Positions 44,584 through 53,010 are shown, numbered from the stretch's first letter. The stretch: DNA of 64,000 nt from Streptomyces sp. XD-27 (GCF_030553055.1 NZ_CP130713.1:62001-126000), one strand, 5' to 3'. Program-made: numbers and translations. The notes: a model not told the origin generated them from the sequence alone.

Positions 44584-45408
44584 TCAATCATTTGGCTTCA
44601 AGCGCTCCCCGAGGAACGCCAGGATGTCGTCCCTGGCCTCGACCGTGGGATGCCCGGCCTCGTCGACCAGGTGGGCGGTGACCACACTGTGGGGCGTCTC
44701 GACCATGTCGCGGAAGAAGGGCGGCGGGTCGGTGCGGGCCGAACTGTCCGACAGGACACGGCCGTCGAAGGCGTCGCCGAGGAGCGCCCGGTAGGCGGCG
44801 AAGCGTTGGCCGGTGCACCAGCGGTCGCCCTCGAAGCGGTAGGCGAGGACCTTCAGACCGTCGCGCGTGACGCGGTCCCGTACGGCGCGGGCGTCCTCGT
44901 CGCCGAGCTCGAGTCCGGCGGGGTCGTCCAGCGGCAGCGACGGGTGGTTGACCACGGGTGCGACGACGGACGGTTCGATCGCCATGGTGAGGGCGAAGTT
45001 GCCGGTGAAGCACAGGCCGATCGTGCCGACTCCCGGACCGCCGCAGGCGGCATGGGCCTGGCGGGCCAGACCGCGCAGCCAGGCCGTGACGGGGCTGGTG
45101 CCGCCGCCGGCGAAGGCACGGAACTCGGCGCTGACGCAGGCGCGGCGGACCACTTCCCTGCCGCGCTCGGCCGTGGGGTACGCGCCGTCGGTCCCGAACA
45201 GCGAGGGGACGTGGACGGTGAAGCCCGCGTCCCGTATCCACCGTGCGAGGCGCAGTACGTCGGGGCTGATGCCGGGCATCTCCGGCATCAGCACGACGGC
45301 GGGGCCGGAGCCCGCGACGTACACCGTCTTCACCACCCCGTCCACCTCCACGAGTCGGCGGGAGAAGTCCGTGAGCGCGTCGTCGAGACGTCCGTCGGCT
45401 GCAGTCAT
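44584..45408 (-). CDS. Dienelactone hydrolase family protein
   Basis: The 274-residue alpha/beta hydrolase has PAVVLMPEMPGISPDVLRLARWIRDAGF in the first strand-turn-helix, GTIGLCFTGNFALTM with the Cys nucleophile (DLH: GxCxG), and an Asp/His part (AYRFEGDRWCTGQRF, VDEAGHPTVEARDD). Such enzymes open cyclic esters or related carbonyl substrates; the substrate is unknown. ATG 45408 is used; a longer start at 45435 exists. It lies divergent from the GlxA-type regulator at 45509, with about 100 bases between them, so that regulator may control it. Confidence 0.82.
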   Translation of the reverse strand: MTAADGRLDDALTDFSRRLVEVDGVVKTVYVAGSGPAVVLMPEMPGISPDVLRLARWIRDAGFTVHVPSLFGTDGAYPTAERGREVVRRACVSAEFRAFAGGGTSPVTAWLRGLARQAHAACGGPGVGTIGLCFTGNFALTMAIEPSVVAPVVNHPSLPLDDPAGLELGDEDARAVRDRVTRDGLKVLAYRFEGDRWCTGQRFAAYRALLGDAFDGRVLSDSSARTDPPPFFRDMVETPHSVVTAHLVDEAGHPTVEARDDILAFLGERLKPND

Positions 45409-45508
45409 GGAGACAGCGTGGACTGCCGCCCGCACGCCGGGGCAGAGGCCGTATCGCCATGGGTGAAGGTAATCTCGCCATCAGTCGACCGGGCTTGAGG
45501 AGGCGGAT

Positions 45509-46480
45509 GTGAGCGCGCTGCGGATCGCGGTCCTCGCCTATCCGGGCTGCTTCGCGTCCGAGGTGTTCGGCGTGCCCGATCTGCTGACGATGGCCACGCA
45601 CGTGGCGGGGCCGGACCGGGCCGGCTACGAGGTGACGGTGGTCTCGCCCCGGCGTCGTGTCGCCGCATCGGGCGGCGCGGCACTGGCCGTCTCGCCGCTG
45701 CGCGAGGCCGACGTCCTGGTGGTGCCGGGCTTCGAGCTGCTGCCGGGCCTGGACCTGGACGCGAGGCTCGCGCAGCTCGCCGCGGAGATCGCGGCGATCC
45801 GCGCGCACGCCGCCGAGGGCCGGGCCGTGGTCTCCCTGTGCGTCGGCGCGTTCCTGCTCGCAGAGGCCGGGCTGCTCGACGGTCGCCGGGCCACCACGTC
45901 CTGGCTGTTCGCGGACGAACTGGCCCGGCGCTGTCCGGACGCCGAAGTGCGGCCCGAGCGGCTGGTCGTCACCGATCAGGGGGTGACGACGACGGCGGCC
46001 TTCAGCGCGATGTACGACTTCGCTCTGGAGCTGATCCGCCGGCACAGCGGTGCCGGCGTGGCGCGGACCACCGCGCGGGTGGCGCTCGTCGACGACGCGC
46101 GCACGTCGCAGACTCCGTACGTCGACGCGAGGCTGCTGCCGCGGCCCGGACACGAGTTCTCCCACCGGGTGATGCGCCACCTCGATCAGCACCTCACCGC
46201 CCGCTACGACCTCGCCGCGCTGTCGGACACCTTCCATGTCAGCACCCGCACGCTGCTGCGGCGCTTCGCGGACGAGACCGGCCTCAGTCCGCTCGAGTAC
46301 CTGCAGTCCTCGCGCGTCCGTCGCGCCCGCCACCTCCTGGAGTCCACGGACCGGACCGTCGCCGGCGTCTCTGCCGCGGTCGGCTACCGGGACCCGGCGA
46401 CCTTCGCCGCGCTCTTCGCCCGGCACACCGGGCGCCGCCCGAGTCACTACCGGGCCGCCTTCCGGCGCGGCGCCGGGTGA
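45509..46480 (+). CDS. GlxA-family AraC-type regulator
   Basis: The 323-residue protein has an N-terminal DJ-1/PfpI-like domain (LRIAVLAYPGCFASEVFGVPDLL; AVVSLCVGAFLLAEAGLL with the nucleophile-elbow Cys). The C-terminal AraC domain has two helix-turn-helix units (LAALSDTFHVSTRTLLRRFADETGLSPLEYLQSSRVRRARHLLE and VSAAVGYRDPATFAALFARHTGRRPSHYR). GTG 45509 follows GGAGG six bases earlier. GlxA-type regulators bind amines, acids or other small ligands, or carry the fold only, and activate divergent or adjacent genes, here most likely the dienelactone hydrolase at 44584. Confidence 0.9.
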   Translation: MSALRIAVLAYPGCFASEVFGVPDLLTMATHVAGPDRAGYEVTVVSPRRRVAASGGAALAVSPLREADVLVVPGFELLPGLDLDARLAQLAAEIAAIRAHAAEGRAVVSLCVGAFLLAEAGLLDGRRATTSWLFADELARRCPDAEVRPERLVVTDQGVTTTAAFSAMYDFALELIRRHSGAGVARTTARVALVDDARTSQTPYVDARLLPRPGHEFSHRVMRHLDQHLTARYDLAALSDTFHVSTRTLLRRFADETGLSPLEYLQSSRVRRARHLLESTDRTVAGVSAAVGYRDPATFAALFARHTGRRPSHYRAAFRRGAG

Positions 46481-46615
46481 CGGCGACCGGTCAGGAGCGA
46501 CCCGTCAGGAATCGAGAAGCGGCGGCCGCCGGGTCCGTGCCTAGCCTGATTTTCAGGGGCACGACGACCCCGATGCCCCCGACACCCTCGACGTTCACGA
46601 CCTCAGGAGTGACCA

Positions 46616-46743
46616 TGACCAGATCGTCCACCCAGGGAATCAAGACCGTGCTGCACCCCGTCGCCGATCTGGCGAAGGCCAAGGAGGTGTACGCCGCCCT
46701 GCTCGGCGTCGCCCGCCTGCACAACCTCAACCTCTCCAGATAG
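46616..46743 (+). pseudogene. VOC (glyoxalase-fold) N-terminus fused to an IS5 transposase tail
   Basis: ATG 46616 reads MTRSSTQGIKTVLHPVADLAKAKEVYAALLGV, the N-terminal strand-helix of a VOC/glyoxalase protein with its first metal-ligand His. It continues without break into ARLHNLNLSR and a stop. The tail is like the C-terminus of IS5 transposases (GIARLHNLALAG in the element at 42586). The 42-codon frame is a product of recombination or imprecise excision at GxARLHNL. The rest of the VOC gene is gone. Confidence 0.7.
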
Positions 46744-46902
46744 GCCAACCGTCACACAGCGACCGACTCCCACTCATCTGGAGATCATTGCGGGACAATC
46801 CTTAGTGGAGGGAATCAAGCCATTCCCTCCACGCCTGATCCCTCTCAAACACCTGCTGCTGGCAGCGCTCCTCAGCCCAGACAGACCTTCCTGGACGACC
46901 TG

Positions 46903-47723
46903 GTGAGCACCGCGGTACCGGAGTCCACCGAGCCGGGCCGTGGCAGGAAGTGGGGACTGAAGAGGATCGGAATTTCAGTCGCAGGACTCGTCATCGTTGG
47001 CTCGGTAGGCACCTATTTGGGGTACCGCTTTGAGCTTCTCACGGCCTTCGGGAGAGCACAGGCAGAAGACAAGGCAGGTGACGCTATCGAAGCAGCAAAA
47101 GACCCGTTCGCCTGGAGGATGAATCCGGATTTGCCCACCAGTGAACCGTGGGAGTCATGGGAGATCGACAGGAAGCTGACGTCAGCAGAGGAGCTCGAAC
47201 TTCGCTCCATTGACGGGGAGGACAAGTCCGCCATCTGGAAGTTCGTCCAGCGTCTGGGCGGCCGACGCGTGCGCGGGTATGCCGCTACCTACGACTTGCA
47301 GCTGACCAGTGAGCGCGAGCAGAACGTGCTCATCACCGAGGTCAGCGCCAAGGCCACGGACTGCTGGGACCCCAAGGTAAAGACCCGGATTTCGGTAGCG
47401 ACAGGAGGCACCGAGTCCTGGGAAGAAGTATTCTTCGAGATCAATCCAGATAATTCTGTGGTTCCCGCGATGACTTGGAAACGAGCCCCGGATGTTCCTG
47501 AATACGAAACACCTGAAGGGGTGCCTTTCAAAGAGGCGATCTCTCTGAGTAAGACGCAAACACCCGGCCTGCTCTCAGTCACTCCATATAAGTGCCTGAG
47601 AACAAGAGCATCACCGAGGACACATCGGGAAAGAAGCTCGTTGTCTACGGATTTCGAACTGGCGGGACTGACGATTGGACGTTCAGCGGTAGCTGGACGA
47701 AGGCACCTGCTAGCGAGGGGTGA
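46903..47723 (+). pseudogene. Membrane-anchored hypothetical protein, frameshifted near the C-terminus
   Basis: From the GTG at 46903 the frame reads a charged N-terminus, one membrane segment (GISVAGLVIVGSVGTYLGYRF, about residues 23-43) and a soluble domain (YAATYDLQLTSEREQNVLITEVSAKATDCWDPKV). Around 47575-47600 the frame turns to nonsense, while PENKSITEDTSGKKLVVYGFRTGGTDDWTFSGSWTKAP is read in another frame up to a TGA at 47721-47723. One indel therefore breaks the end of the protein. Function unknown. The IS5-type transposase begins 22 bases after that stop. Confidence 0.6.
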
Positions 47724-47744
47724 GAGGGACACGGCAGGCGCTGG

Positions 47745-48581
47745 CTACGGGGTGACGGGCAGATAGGCACGGCCCCTCCTGCCCCGGGCGAGACGGCGGG
47801 TCATCAGGGTGATCGCCGCCCAAGTGATCAGGGTTTCGGAGTGCTGGACGAGCCGTTCGTAGTCTCGCGCGTGTCGGCGGGCGTGCATGATCCAGGCCAG
47901 ACTCCGCTCGACGACCCACCTGCGGGGCAGCACGATGAATCCGGAGGTGTCCTTGGGCCGGCTGACGGTCTTGATGGTGAGGTCCAGATGCCGTTTCGCC
48001 CAGGTGACGAGCTTTCCGGCGTAGGCGGAGTCGGCCCAGACGATGGTGATCTCGGGGTGCATCAGGCGGAGGCGGAAGAGGACCTCCTTGGCCGCGTCGC
48101 GGTCGCTGAGCGAGGCGGGGGTGACTATGACCAGCAGCGGCAGGCCGCGGGTGTCGACCACGAGATGCCGCTTGCGGCCGTTGATCTTCTTGCCCGGGTC
48201 GTAGCCGCGGGAGTCCTTGCCGACCGTCTCGGCGGCCTTCACGCTCTGGGAGTCGATCACGGTGGCCACCGCTTTGGGGCCTTTCCCCATCTCGCGGCGG
48301 ATCCGGCTGCTGAGCTGGTCGCGAATCTGGCCGACCACTCCGGCGGCGGCCCAGCGGGCCATGAAGCCCCAAACCGTCCGCCAGGGCGGGAAGTCGGCAG
48401 GCAGAGCACGCCACTTGCAGCCGGTGTCCACGACATAGCGGATCGCATCCACGATCTCGCGCCGGGGGTGTTTCTCCGGCCGGCCGCCGGCGCGGTTCTC
48501 GCAGGCCGGCGTCGGCAGCAGGGGTTCGATCAGGGACCACTCGGCGTTGGTGGTGTCCGAGGGGTAGCGGCGACGACGCAT
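47745..48581 (-). CDS. IS5-family (IS427-like) transposase, intact
   Basis: ATG 48581, with GAAGG eight bases upstream, gives 278 residues: RRRRYPSDTTNAEWSLIEPLLP at the start, a helix-turn-helix region to WGFMARWA, and the DDE core. The catalytic acids are in AVATVIDSQSVKAAE (first Asp), IVWADSAYAGKL (second Asp) and WVVERSLAWIMHARR (Glu). The stop at 47745 ends AYLPVTP. No frameshifts. The element ends could not be fixed with certainty; the insertion lies between the frameshifted membrane gene and a gene tail on minus (48648). Confidence 0.85.
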   Translation of the reverse strand: MRRRRYPSDTTNAEWSLIEPLLPTPACENRAGGRPEKHPRREIVDAIRYVVDTGCKWRALPADFPPWRTVWGFMARWAAAGVVGQIRDQLSSRIRREMGKGPKAVATVIDSQSVKAAETVGKDSRGYDPGKKINGRKRHLVVDTRGLPLLVIVTPASLSDRDAAKEVLFRLRLMHPEITIVWADSAYAGKLVTWAKRHLDLTIKTVSRPKDTSGFIVLPRRWVVERSLAWIMHARRHARDYERLVQHSETLITWAAITLMTRRLARGRRGRAYLPVTP

Positions 48582-48601
48582 GACGGTGCCTTCGGGCAGT
48601 G

Positions 48602-48640
48602 GCCGCGGGGGTCGCTCGGCCAGCTGGCGACCCCCGCGGC
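48602..48640 (-). terminator. 14-bp hairpin after a minus-strand gene tail
   Basis: GCCGCGGGGGTCGC (48602-48615) and its exact reverse complement (48627-48640) flank an 11-base loop. It lies directly after a TGA at about 48648 of a minus-strand frame, which makes it a good intrinsic-type terminator. Confidence 0.65.
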
Positions 48641-48647
48641 TGGTCAG

Positions 48648-48860
48648 TGACTGGTGATGAGGTCGAGGGTGGATTCGACGGAGTTGAGCTGGCGACGATG
48701 TGGCGTACCCACTTGTCGCCCGGGCGGGCGGCGGCGTGCGGGGCGACCGTGCCGGTGATGAAGCGGCGAAACTCGGTGAGCTTCTCGCTGACCACCGCCC
48801 GCTCATATGCCTCCAACGCGGCCCGCTGGGCTCCGAGCTGGTAGCTTCCTGGGCCGCTAC
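48648..48860 (-). pseudogene. Tail of an unidentified minus-strand gene
   Basis: The frame reads GAQRAALEAYERAVVSEKLTEFRRFITGTVAPHAAARPGDKWVRHIVA and, after a one-base shift near 48685, LNSVESTLDLITSH plus TGA, followed by the hairpin. I do not recognise the family. The 5' side ends at about 48860, where a plus-strand fragment begins. It is therefore truncated and frameshifted. Confidence 0.5.
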
Positions 48861-49024
48861 CTGTTCAACATCAAGGCCAGCGGCCCCGGCCAGGGCCTAC
48901 GTCCGCTCCGGGACCCTGACGCCGCAGAGGACTCCGACGACGAAGACCGACAGCAGCCCCCGTCTCACATGATCTGGTCCGATTCGCTCGTCGGCTCGCG
49001 TTCACGGCGAGCGGTGGAAAAGCG
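48850..49024 (+). other. Unidentified plus-strand gene tail
   Basis: A plus-strand frame gives GRYLFNIKASGPGQGLRPLRDPDAAEDSDDED, an acidic-tailed C-terminus with no start in sight. The layout resembles the end of a DNA-processing or transposition protein, but I cannot name it. The following gene at 49025 is independent. Confidence 0.35.
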
Positions 49025-49957
49025 GTGGACAAAGATCGCGCGAGCGTCAGACTGACCCGTGTGAAACGACTGCTGGTGGATGTGGAGAGCGTCACTACGC
49101 GGTTGGTACGTCGATTCGGTCCCCGGGTTGCCGAATGGTGCGCTGACACGCCGAATCTCATCGCGCGGCTGACGTCCCAGTGGGGACTTTCGCTCGGTGA
49201 GTCCCTCCCGGACGGTGCTTCGTCGGTCGCGTTGCGGTGCCGTTGGCCCGACGGCACGCCTGCGGTGCTGAAAATCAGTCCGGAGCGGGCCCTTCTGGCC
49301 GAGCAGGTCGGAATGCTGGGGTGGTTCGCTGCCTCGGGCCGGGTGCCCTCTGTGCTGGCCGTCGACGAGGAGGCGGGCGCAATGGTGTTGGAGGAGATCG
49401 TGCCGGGAACGCCAGCGGAGGACATGCCTGCTGCTTCGCTTCCGGGACAGTGGTCGGATCTGCTCGCCGCCTTGCACGGGGTCGCTCCGCCTCCGCTGCC
49501 GACGCGTGTGCTGCGTGGGCGGTGCGAGGAGGCCTTCGCCCGGGTCGGCAGGCGGCTGTCCGAGCCTGCGATCAGTGCACGGATGGACGTCACCGCGTGG
49601 GACAGGGCCATCCGGCGGTGCGAGCGGCTGCTGGACACGGAAGCGACAACCGTGTTGCTCCACGGTGACCTGCACCTGGGCAACGTGCTCGACGGCGGCG
49701 CGGAGCGCGGTCTCATGGCCATCGATCCGAAAGCCTGTATTGGTGATCCGTGCTTCGACGCTGTGGACTACGTCGTAGCCGGCGCCGGGTTGGAGGGCGT
49801 CGAGACCCGCTGCGGGCGCGTGGCGGCGGCGTGCGGGCTCGATGGCGACCGGCTCCACGCCTGGAGCCGGGTGATCGCGCCGTTCGCGGCCATCGCCCAC
49901 CTCAGTGACGGTGGTGAGAAACCGGTGATCGATGAACTGCTCGCGTTGACCCGGTGA
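49025..49957 (+). CDS. APH(6)-like aminoglycoside/streptomycin kinase family protein
   Basis: The 310-residue kinase has SSVALRCRWPDGTPAVLKIS (nucleotide-binding Lys near residue 85), VLLHGDLHLGNVL (HGDxHxxN, catalytic Asp) and AIDPKACIGDPCFDAVDYV (the IDP... of the metal site, typical of the APH(6)/hydroxyurea-resistance family). Such enzymes phosphorylate streptomycin or related sugars, or metabolise other small alcohols. Resistance is possible but not shown. The GTG 49025 is the longest start. GTG 49061 is possible. It stands alone between gene remnants and an ArsR-type gene. Confidence 0.82.
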   Translation: MDKDRASVRLTRVKRLLVDVESVTTRLVRRFGPRVAEWCADTPNLIARLTSQWGLSLGESLPDGASSVALRCRWPDGTPAVLKISPERALLAEQVGMLGWFAASGRVPSVLAVDEEAGAMVLEEIVPGTPAEDMPAASLPGQWSDLLAALHGVAPPPLPTRVLRGRCEEAFARVGRRLSEPAISARMDVTAWDRAIRRCERLLDTEATTVLLHGDLHLGNVLDGGAERGLMAIDPKACIGDPCFDAVDYVVAGAGLEGVETRCGRVAAACGLDGDRLHAWSRVIAPFAAIAHLSDGGEKPVIDELLALTR

Positions 49958-50019
49958 GCACACCCGGTACTCCCGATCGTCAGGGCCCTGGTATGAAGGG
50001 GACTGTCCCGCTCCTGAGC

Positions 50020-50346
50020 TCACTCCGCCGGCTCGGCTGCCACGATGCCCAGCAGTCCAGGAAACCGCTGCTCGATGTCGGCCCGGCGCAGGCTGGCCAT
50101 CCGGCTGTTGCCCCGGTCGACCTGCCGGATCAACCCGGCCTCGCGCAGTGCACGGAAGTGGTGCGTGACCGTCGCCTTGGAGACCGGAAGCCCGAAGGAG
50201 CTGCACGTCCGCGCCGCGCCGTCGGGTTCGGCTGCCAGCTCACGCACCACTCGGCGGCGCAGCGGATCTGCCAGCGCGGAGAGTACCGGGCCGAGCTCGA
50301 TCTCCTCGACGCTCGGGTGGCCTTCACCGTCGGGCATTCGGGACAC
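50020..50346 (-). CDS. ArsR-type winged-helix repressor
   Basis: The 108-residue protein carries VLSALADPLRRRVVRELAAE and LPVSKATVTHHFRALREAGLIRQVDRG, the ArsR recognition helix and wing. The metal-binding Cys pattern of classical ArsR is absent (only one Cys, RTCSSFG), so the signal is probably not a metal. It is divergent from the monooxygenase at 50438, separated by about 90 bases. In such pairs the regulator usually represses the divergent oxygenase. The sequence GTACCTA/TGTACCT recurs near 50373 and 50415 and may be an operator. Confidence 0.85.
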   Translation of the reverse strand: MSRMPDGEGHPSVEEIELGPVLSALADPLRRRVVRELAAEPDGAARTCSSFGLPVSKATVTHHFRALREAGLIRQVDRGNSRMASLRRADIEQRFPGLLGIVAAEPAE

Positions 50347-50437
50347 CTCCCTTCAGGTATGGATTGCATCGTACCTACGAGTTCGGTAGCGTCCGGCAGG
50401 TACGAGATTGATTGTACCTATCAGGGGAGAACCCTGC

Positions 50438-50809
50438 ATGACTCAGCCATTCGCACTCGTCGGCACCGCTTGCCCCAAACCCGAACGCGCCGAGGAGTTG
50501 AAGCAGCTTCTGCTCTCGTTCGTCGAGCCGACCCGGCAGGAGTCCGGCTGCCTGGAATACCACTTCCACGAAGATCGCAATGACCCCGGCGTCTTCGTCT
50601 TCTACGAGGTCTGGCGCTCCCAGGCCGATCTCGACGCCCACCTCGCCCTCCCCCACATGCAAGCCTTCTGGGAGCGGCGCATGGACTACCTGGAGACTGA
50701 CCTCGACGTCCGCTTTCTCGCCATGCACAGCCCCTACAAGTCGGCCGGACCCCGCGAGAATCCGCCAACTGGGATGCGACGGGACAGCTCAACGTTGGGG
50801 CGCCGTTAA
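50438..50809 (+). CDS. ABM-domain quinol monooxygenase-like protein
   Basis: The ~100-residue core is an ABM (dimeric ferredoxin-like) domain: ALVGTACPKPERAEELKQLLLSF, ESGCLEYHFHEDRNDPGVFVFYEVW, LDAHLALPHMQAFWERRM and LDVRFLAMHSPY. These small proteins act as cofactor-free oxygenases or quinone-modifying enzymes. The last ~22 residues are non-conserved. The stop lies within a terminator hairpin. ATG 50438 has AGGGGAGA upstream and is preferred to the upstream Met. Divergent ArsR-type repressor on the other side. Confidence 0.85.
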   Translation: MTQPFALVGTACPKPERAEELKQLLLSFVEPTRQESGCLEYHFHEDRNDPGVFVFYEVWRSQADLDAHLALPHMQAFWERRMDYLETDLDVRFLAMHSPYKSAGPRENPPTGMRRDSSTLGRR

Positions 50810-50824
50810 CGAACGGCGCCCCAA
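50795..50824. terminator. 13-bp hairpin between convergent genes
   Basis: TTGGGGCGCCGTT (50795-50807) and AACGGCGCCCCAA (50812-50824) are exact inverted repeats with loop AACG. It covers the stop codon of the monooxygenase and lies 37 bases before the end of the convergent CDF gene, so it can terminate both. Confidence 0.8.
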
Positions 50825-50860
50825 GTGACAAGTAGCCGAGTGTGACGTTCGGGGCTTGTT

Positions 50861-51577
50861 TCAGCCGCAACAGTCGCATCCGGGGCGGCAGCCGCAGGCG
50901 TCCGTCTCCTGTCGCTGGGCGGGGATCGCGGCGGCGGGTGTCGCGCAGCAGCCCTTGCCCTGCCACGCGTCGCGGCCTTCCTTGATGGCGATGGCGGCGA
51001 TGACGAGGGCGGCGATGGGGTCGGCCCAGGACCAGCCGAGGGTGGCGTTGAGGACCAGGCCGGCCAGGAGCACGGCGGACAGGTAGGTGCACAGCAGGGT
51101 CTGCTTGGAGTCGGCGACTGCGGATGCGGAGCCGAGTTCCCGTCCGGCCTTGCGCTGGGCGGCGGACAGGAAAGGCATCACCAGCAGCGACAGGGCGGCC
51201 AGGACGATTCCGGGGATCGATCGCTCCGCTTCGCCCGTGCCGGCCAGGGCCCGGGCGGCGTCGACCGCGACGTATGCGGCAAGCGCGAAGAAGGAGACGG
51301 CGATGATCCGCAGGGTGCGTTGCTCTCGGGCCTCGCGGACGGCGTGGTCGTGGGCGGAGAACTGCCAGGCGACCGCGGCGGAGGAGGAGACCTCGATGAT
51401 GGAGTCGAGGCCGAAGCCGATCAGGGCGGTGGAGGAGGCGAGCGTCCCGGCGGTGATCGCGACGATCGCCTCGATGACGTTGTAGGAGATGGTGGCCGCG
51501 ACCAGCAGCCGAATGCGGCGGGAAAGCGCGTCCCGGCGGGCCGGGGCGGGGCCTATGCCTATCGGTATCCCGCCCAT
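50861..51577 (-). CDS. Cation diffusion facilitator (CDF) transporter
   Basis: The 238-residue membrane protein has about five or six hydrophobic segments. TLASSTALIGFGLDSIIEVSSSAAVAWQFSAHD holds the first conserved metal-site helix with FGLDSxxE. WSWADPIAALVIAAIAIKEG is the last helix pair, with the second metal Asp. A Cys-rich C-terminal tail (CCATPAAA, then DACGCRPGCDCCG) could bind thiophilic metals. CDF proteins export divalent cations, driven by protons. ATG 51577 overlaps the stop of the CmtR-like repressor by one base, so both are in one operon controlled by it. Confidence 0.88.
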   Translation of the reverse strand: MGGIPIGIGPAPARRDALSRRIRLLVAATISYNVIEAIVAITAGTLASSTALIGFGLDSIIEVSSSAAVAWQFSAHDHAVREAREQRTLRIIAVSFFALAAYVAVDAARALAGTGEAERSIPGIVLAALSLLVMPFLSAAQRKAGRELGSASAVADSKQTLLCTYLSAVLLAGLVLNATLGWSWADPIAALVIAAIAIKEGRDAWQGKGCCATPAAAIPAQRQETDACGCRPGCDCCG

Positions 51578-51912
51578 CAGCAGCAGCCCTTCTCCTCGGC
51601 GTCCGGGCAGTTGCGGTCGGTCTCGACGGCGACGACGGCGGTGCGCAGGTCGTCGAGCGCGTGACCGAGGCGAGGGTCGGCGAGCTCGTAGCGGGTGCGG
51701 CGTCCGTCTGGGGCGGTGACGACCAGGCCGCAGTCGCGCAGGCAGGCGAGGTGGTTCGACAGCCGGGTGCGGGAGATCCCGAGCGCGTCGGCGAGGTCGG
51801 AGGGGTAGGCCGGCGCCTCGCGCAGGGCGAGGAGGAGCCGGCAGCGGATCGGGTCGGCGAGCGCCCGGCCGAACCGGGCCAGCACGTCGATGTCGGAGGC
51901 GAGAGTCAGCAC
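51577..51912 (-). CDS. cmtR: CmtR-like Cd/Pb-sensing ArsR repressor
   Basis: The 111-residue ArsR-family protein has LARFGRALADPIRCRLLLALRE, SDLADALGISRTRLSNHLACLRDCGLV and a C-terminal NCPDAEEKGCC. The two Cys of the LACLRDC helix and the C-terminal Cys match the sensor ligands of Mycobacterium tuberculosis CmtR (Cys57, Cys61, Cys102), which binds Cd and Pb. Start: GTG 51912; GTG 51918 is also possible. It overlaps the CDF gene by one base. The upstream sequence contains the palindrome TGAATTCA near 51934-51941, a possible operator. Confidence 0.85.
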   Translation of the reverse strand: MLTLASDIDVLARFGRALADPIRCRLLLALREAPAYPSDLADALGISRTRLSNHLACLRDCGLVVTAPDGRRTRYELADPRLGHALDDLRTAVVAVETDRNCPDAEEKGCC

Positions 51913-52189
51913 ACCCACGACAGTACACGGAATCCTGAATTCACAAATCTGTGGATCATCGACTGCGAGGGGTCTGCTACGGGCTGGGCACCAGCGCAGT
52001 CAGCATCGCCGCGTACTGGCTGCAGAACGCCCATAAGCTCCATGGGTGGCGTCGATCGCTTCTCCGCGGTTCTGGCTCAACTTCTGTGGTGCGGGCACGC
52101 TGAGTCATCGGTTGGGATGACACTTCGGACCGGCTGGAGGTCGCGAGGGGGGCGTCGATGTCGTCACAGGGCCTGGATACCGTTCTGCC

Positions 52190-52780
52190 ATGACAGACGA
52201 GGACCCGATCGCCGATCACGTCGCCACCTGCCCCGTCACACCCCTCTTGGTGGAACAGATCGTCGGCCTGGCGGAACTGCCGTGGGAAGACCGGGCGGTC
52301 CCCGAGGCGGCAATGCAGCGCCTGGGCTGGTGTGAGGGCGACGACTTGCCGTTGGAAGACACTCTCGTCACCGCCGAAGGCCATCTCGCCTACCTCGGGA
52401 GCCACCTCGCCCTGTCGTTCGCCCACTTCTACTGGGTGGGCGGCGAGGACTGGGCTGAGGACTTCTGGGGCACGTTGCCCGGCTGGTCCAGCCACGAGAA
52501 CGCCGGACGGGAGGTGTTCGACGCGCAGATCGACGCCGCTATCGCCGGATTCACTCAGCGACTCGGTCCCCCAGAGCGCGACCTCAGGTCCGAAGGCGGC
52601 ACCCTGGCCATGGGACCCGGCGACTGGCGGCACGCCGCCTGGCGCCGCGGGAGCAACCTTCTCGTCATCGGCCCACGCCACGAAGGGCTCTCCTACTTCC
52701 AATTCGAGGAGGCCGTGGTCTACATCGGATCTGTCGAGACGACCGATCCACTGCCTGCCCTCCACGACTTCATCGCCTGA
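52190..52780 (+). CDS. Hypothetical protein, DUF-type with mixed alpha/beta fold
   Basis: This 196-residue soluble protein has no signal peptide. It contains EDTLVTAEGHLAYLGSHLALSFAHFYWVGGEDWAEDFWGTLPGWSSHENA and an end of YFQFEEAVVYIGSVETTDPLPALHDFIA. It looks like a real, well-used gene (strong third-position GC), but I do not recognise the family. ATG 52190 follows no ideal Shine-Dalgarno. No operon partner. Confidence 0.6.
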   Translation: MTDEDPIADHVATCPVTPLLVEQIVGLAELPWEDRAVPEAAMQRLGWCEGDDLPLEDTLVTAEGHLAYLGSHLALSFAHFYWVGGEDWAEDFWGTLPGWSSHENAGREVFDAQIDAAIAGFTQRLGPPERDLRSEGGTLAMGPGDWRHAAWRRGSNLLVIGPRHEGLSYFQFEEAVVYIGSVETTDPLPALHDFIA

Positions 52781-53010
52781 CCACCTGGCGACACCTCGCC
52801 TCGGGCCCGAACGTCATCCGGAGGGCGGGGGCGCGGCATCGGCCTCCACGCCAAGGCTCGCGCGGCTCGCTTTCAGGCACATCCCAAGAGGTTGAACTGG
52901 GCGTCAGCCGTCACTCGACGTGCCGCCTTCGCGGAAAGCGAGCCAGAACCCGAGTTCGGAAGTCACCGGCGCATCGGAGGAGAGGATCGGAAAGGACTCC
53001 GGACTCGGCA

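Noticed and set aside
44588..46447. A 619-codon minus-strand frame across hydrolase and GlxA regulator
   Set aside because: It is the shadow of two well-supported genes in other frames and has no motifs.
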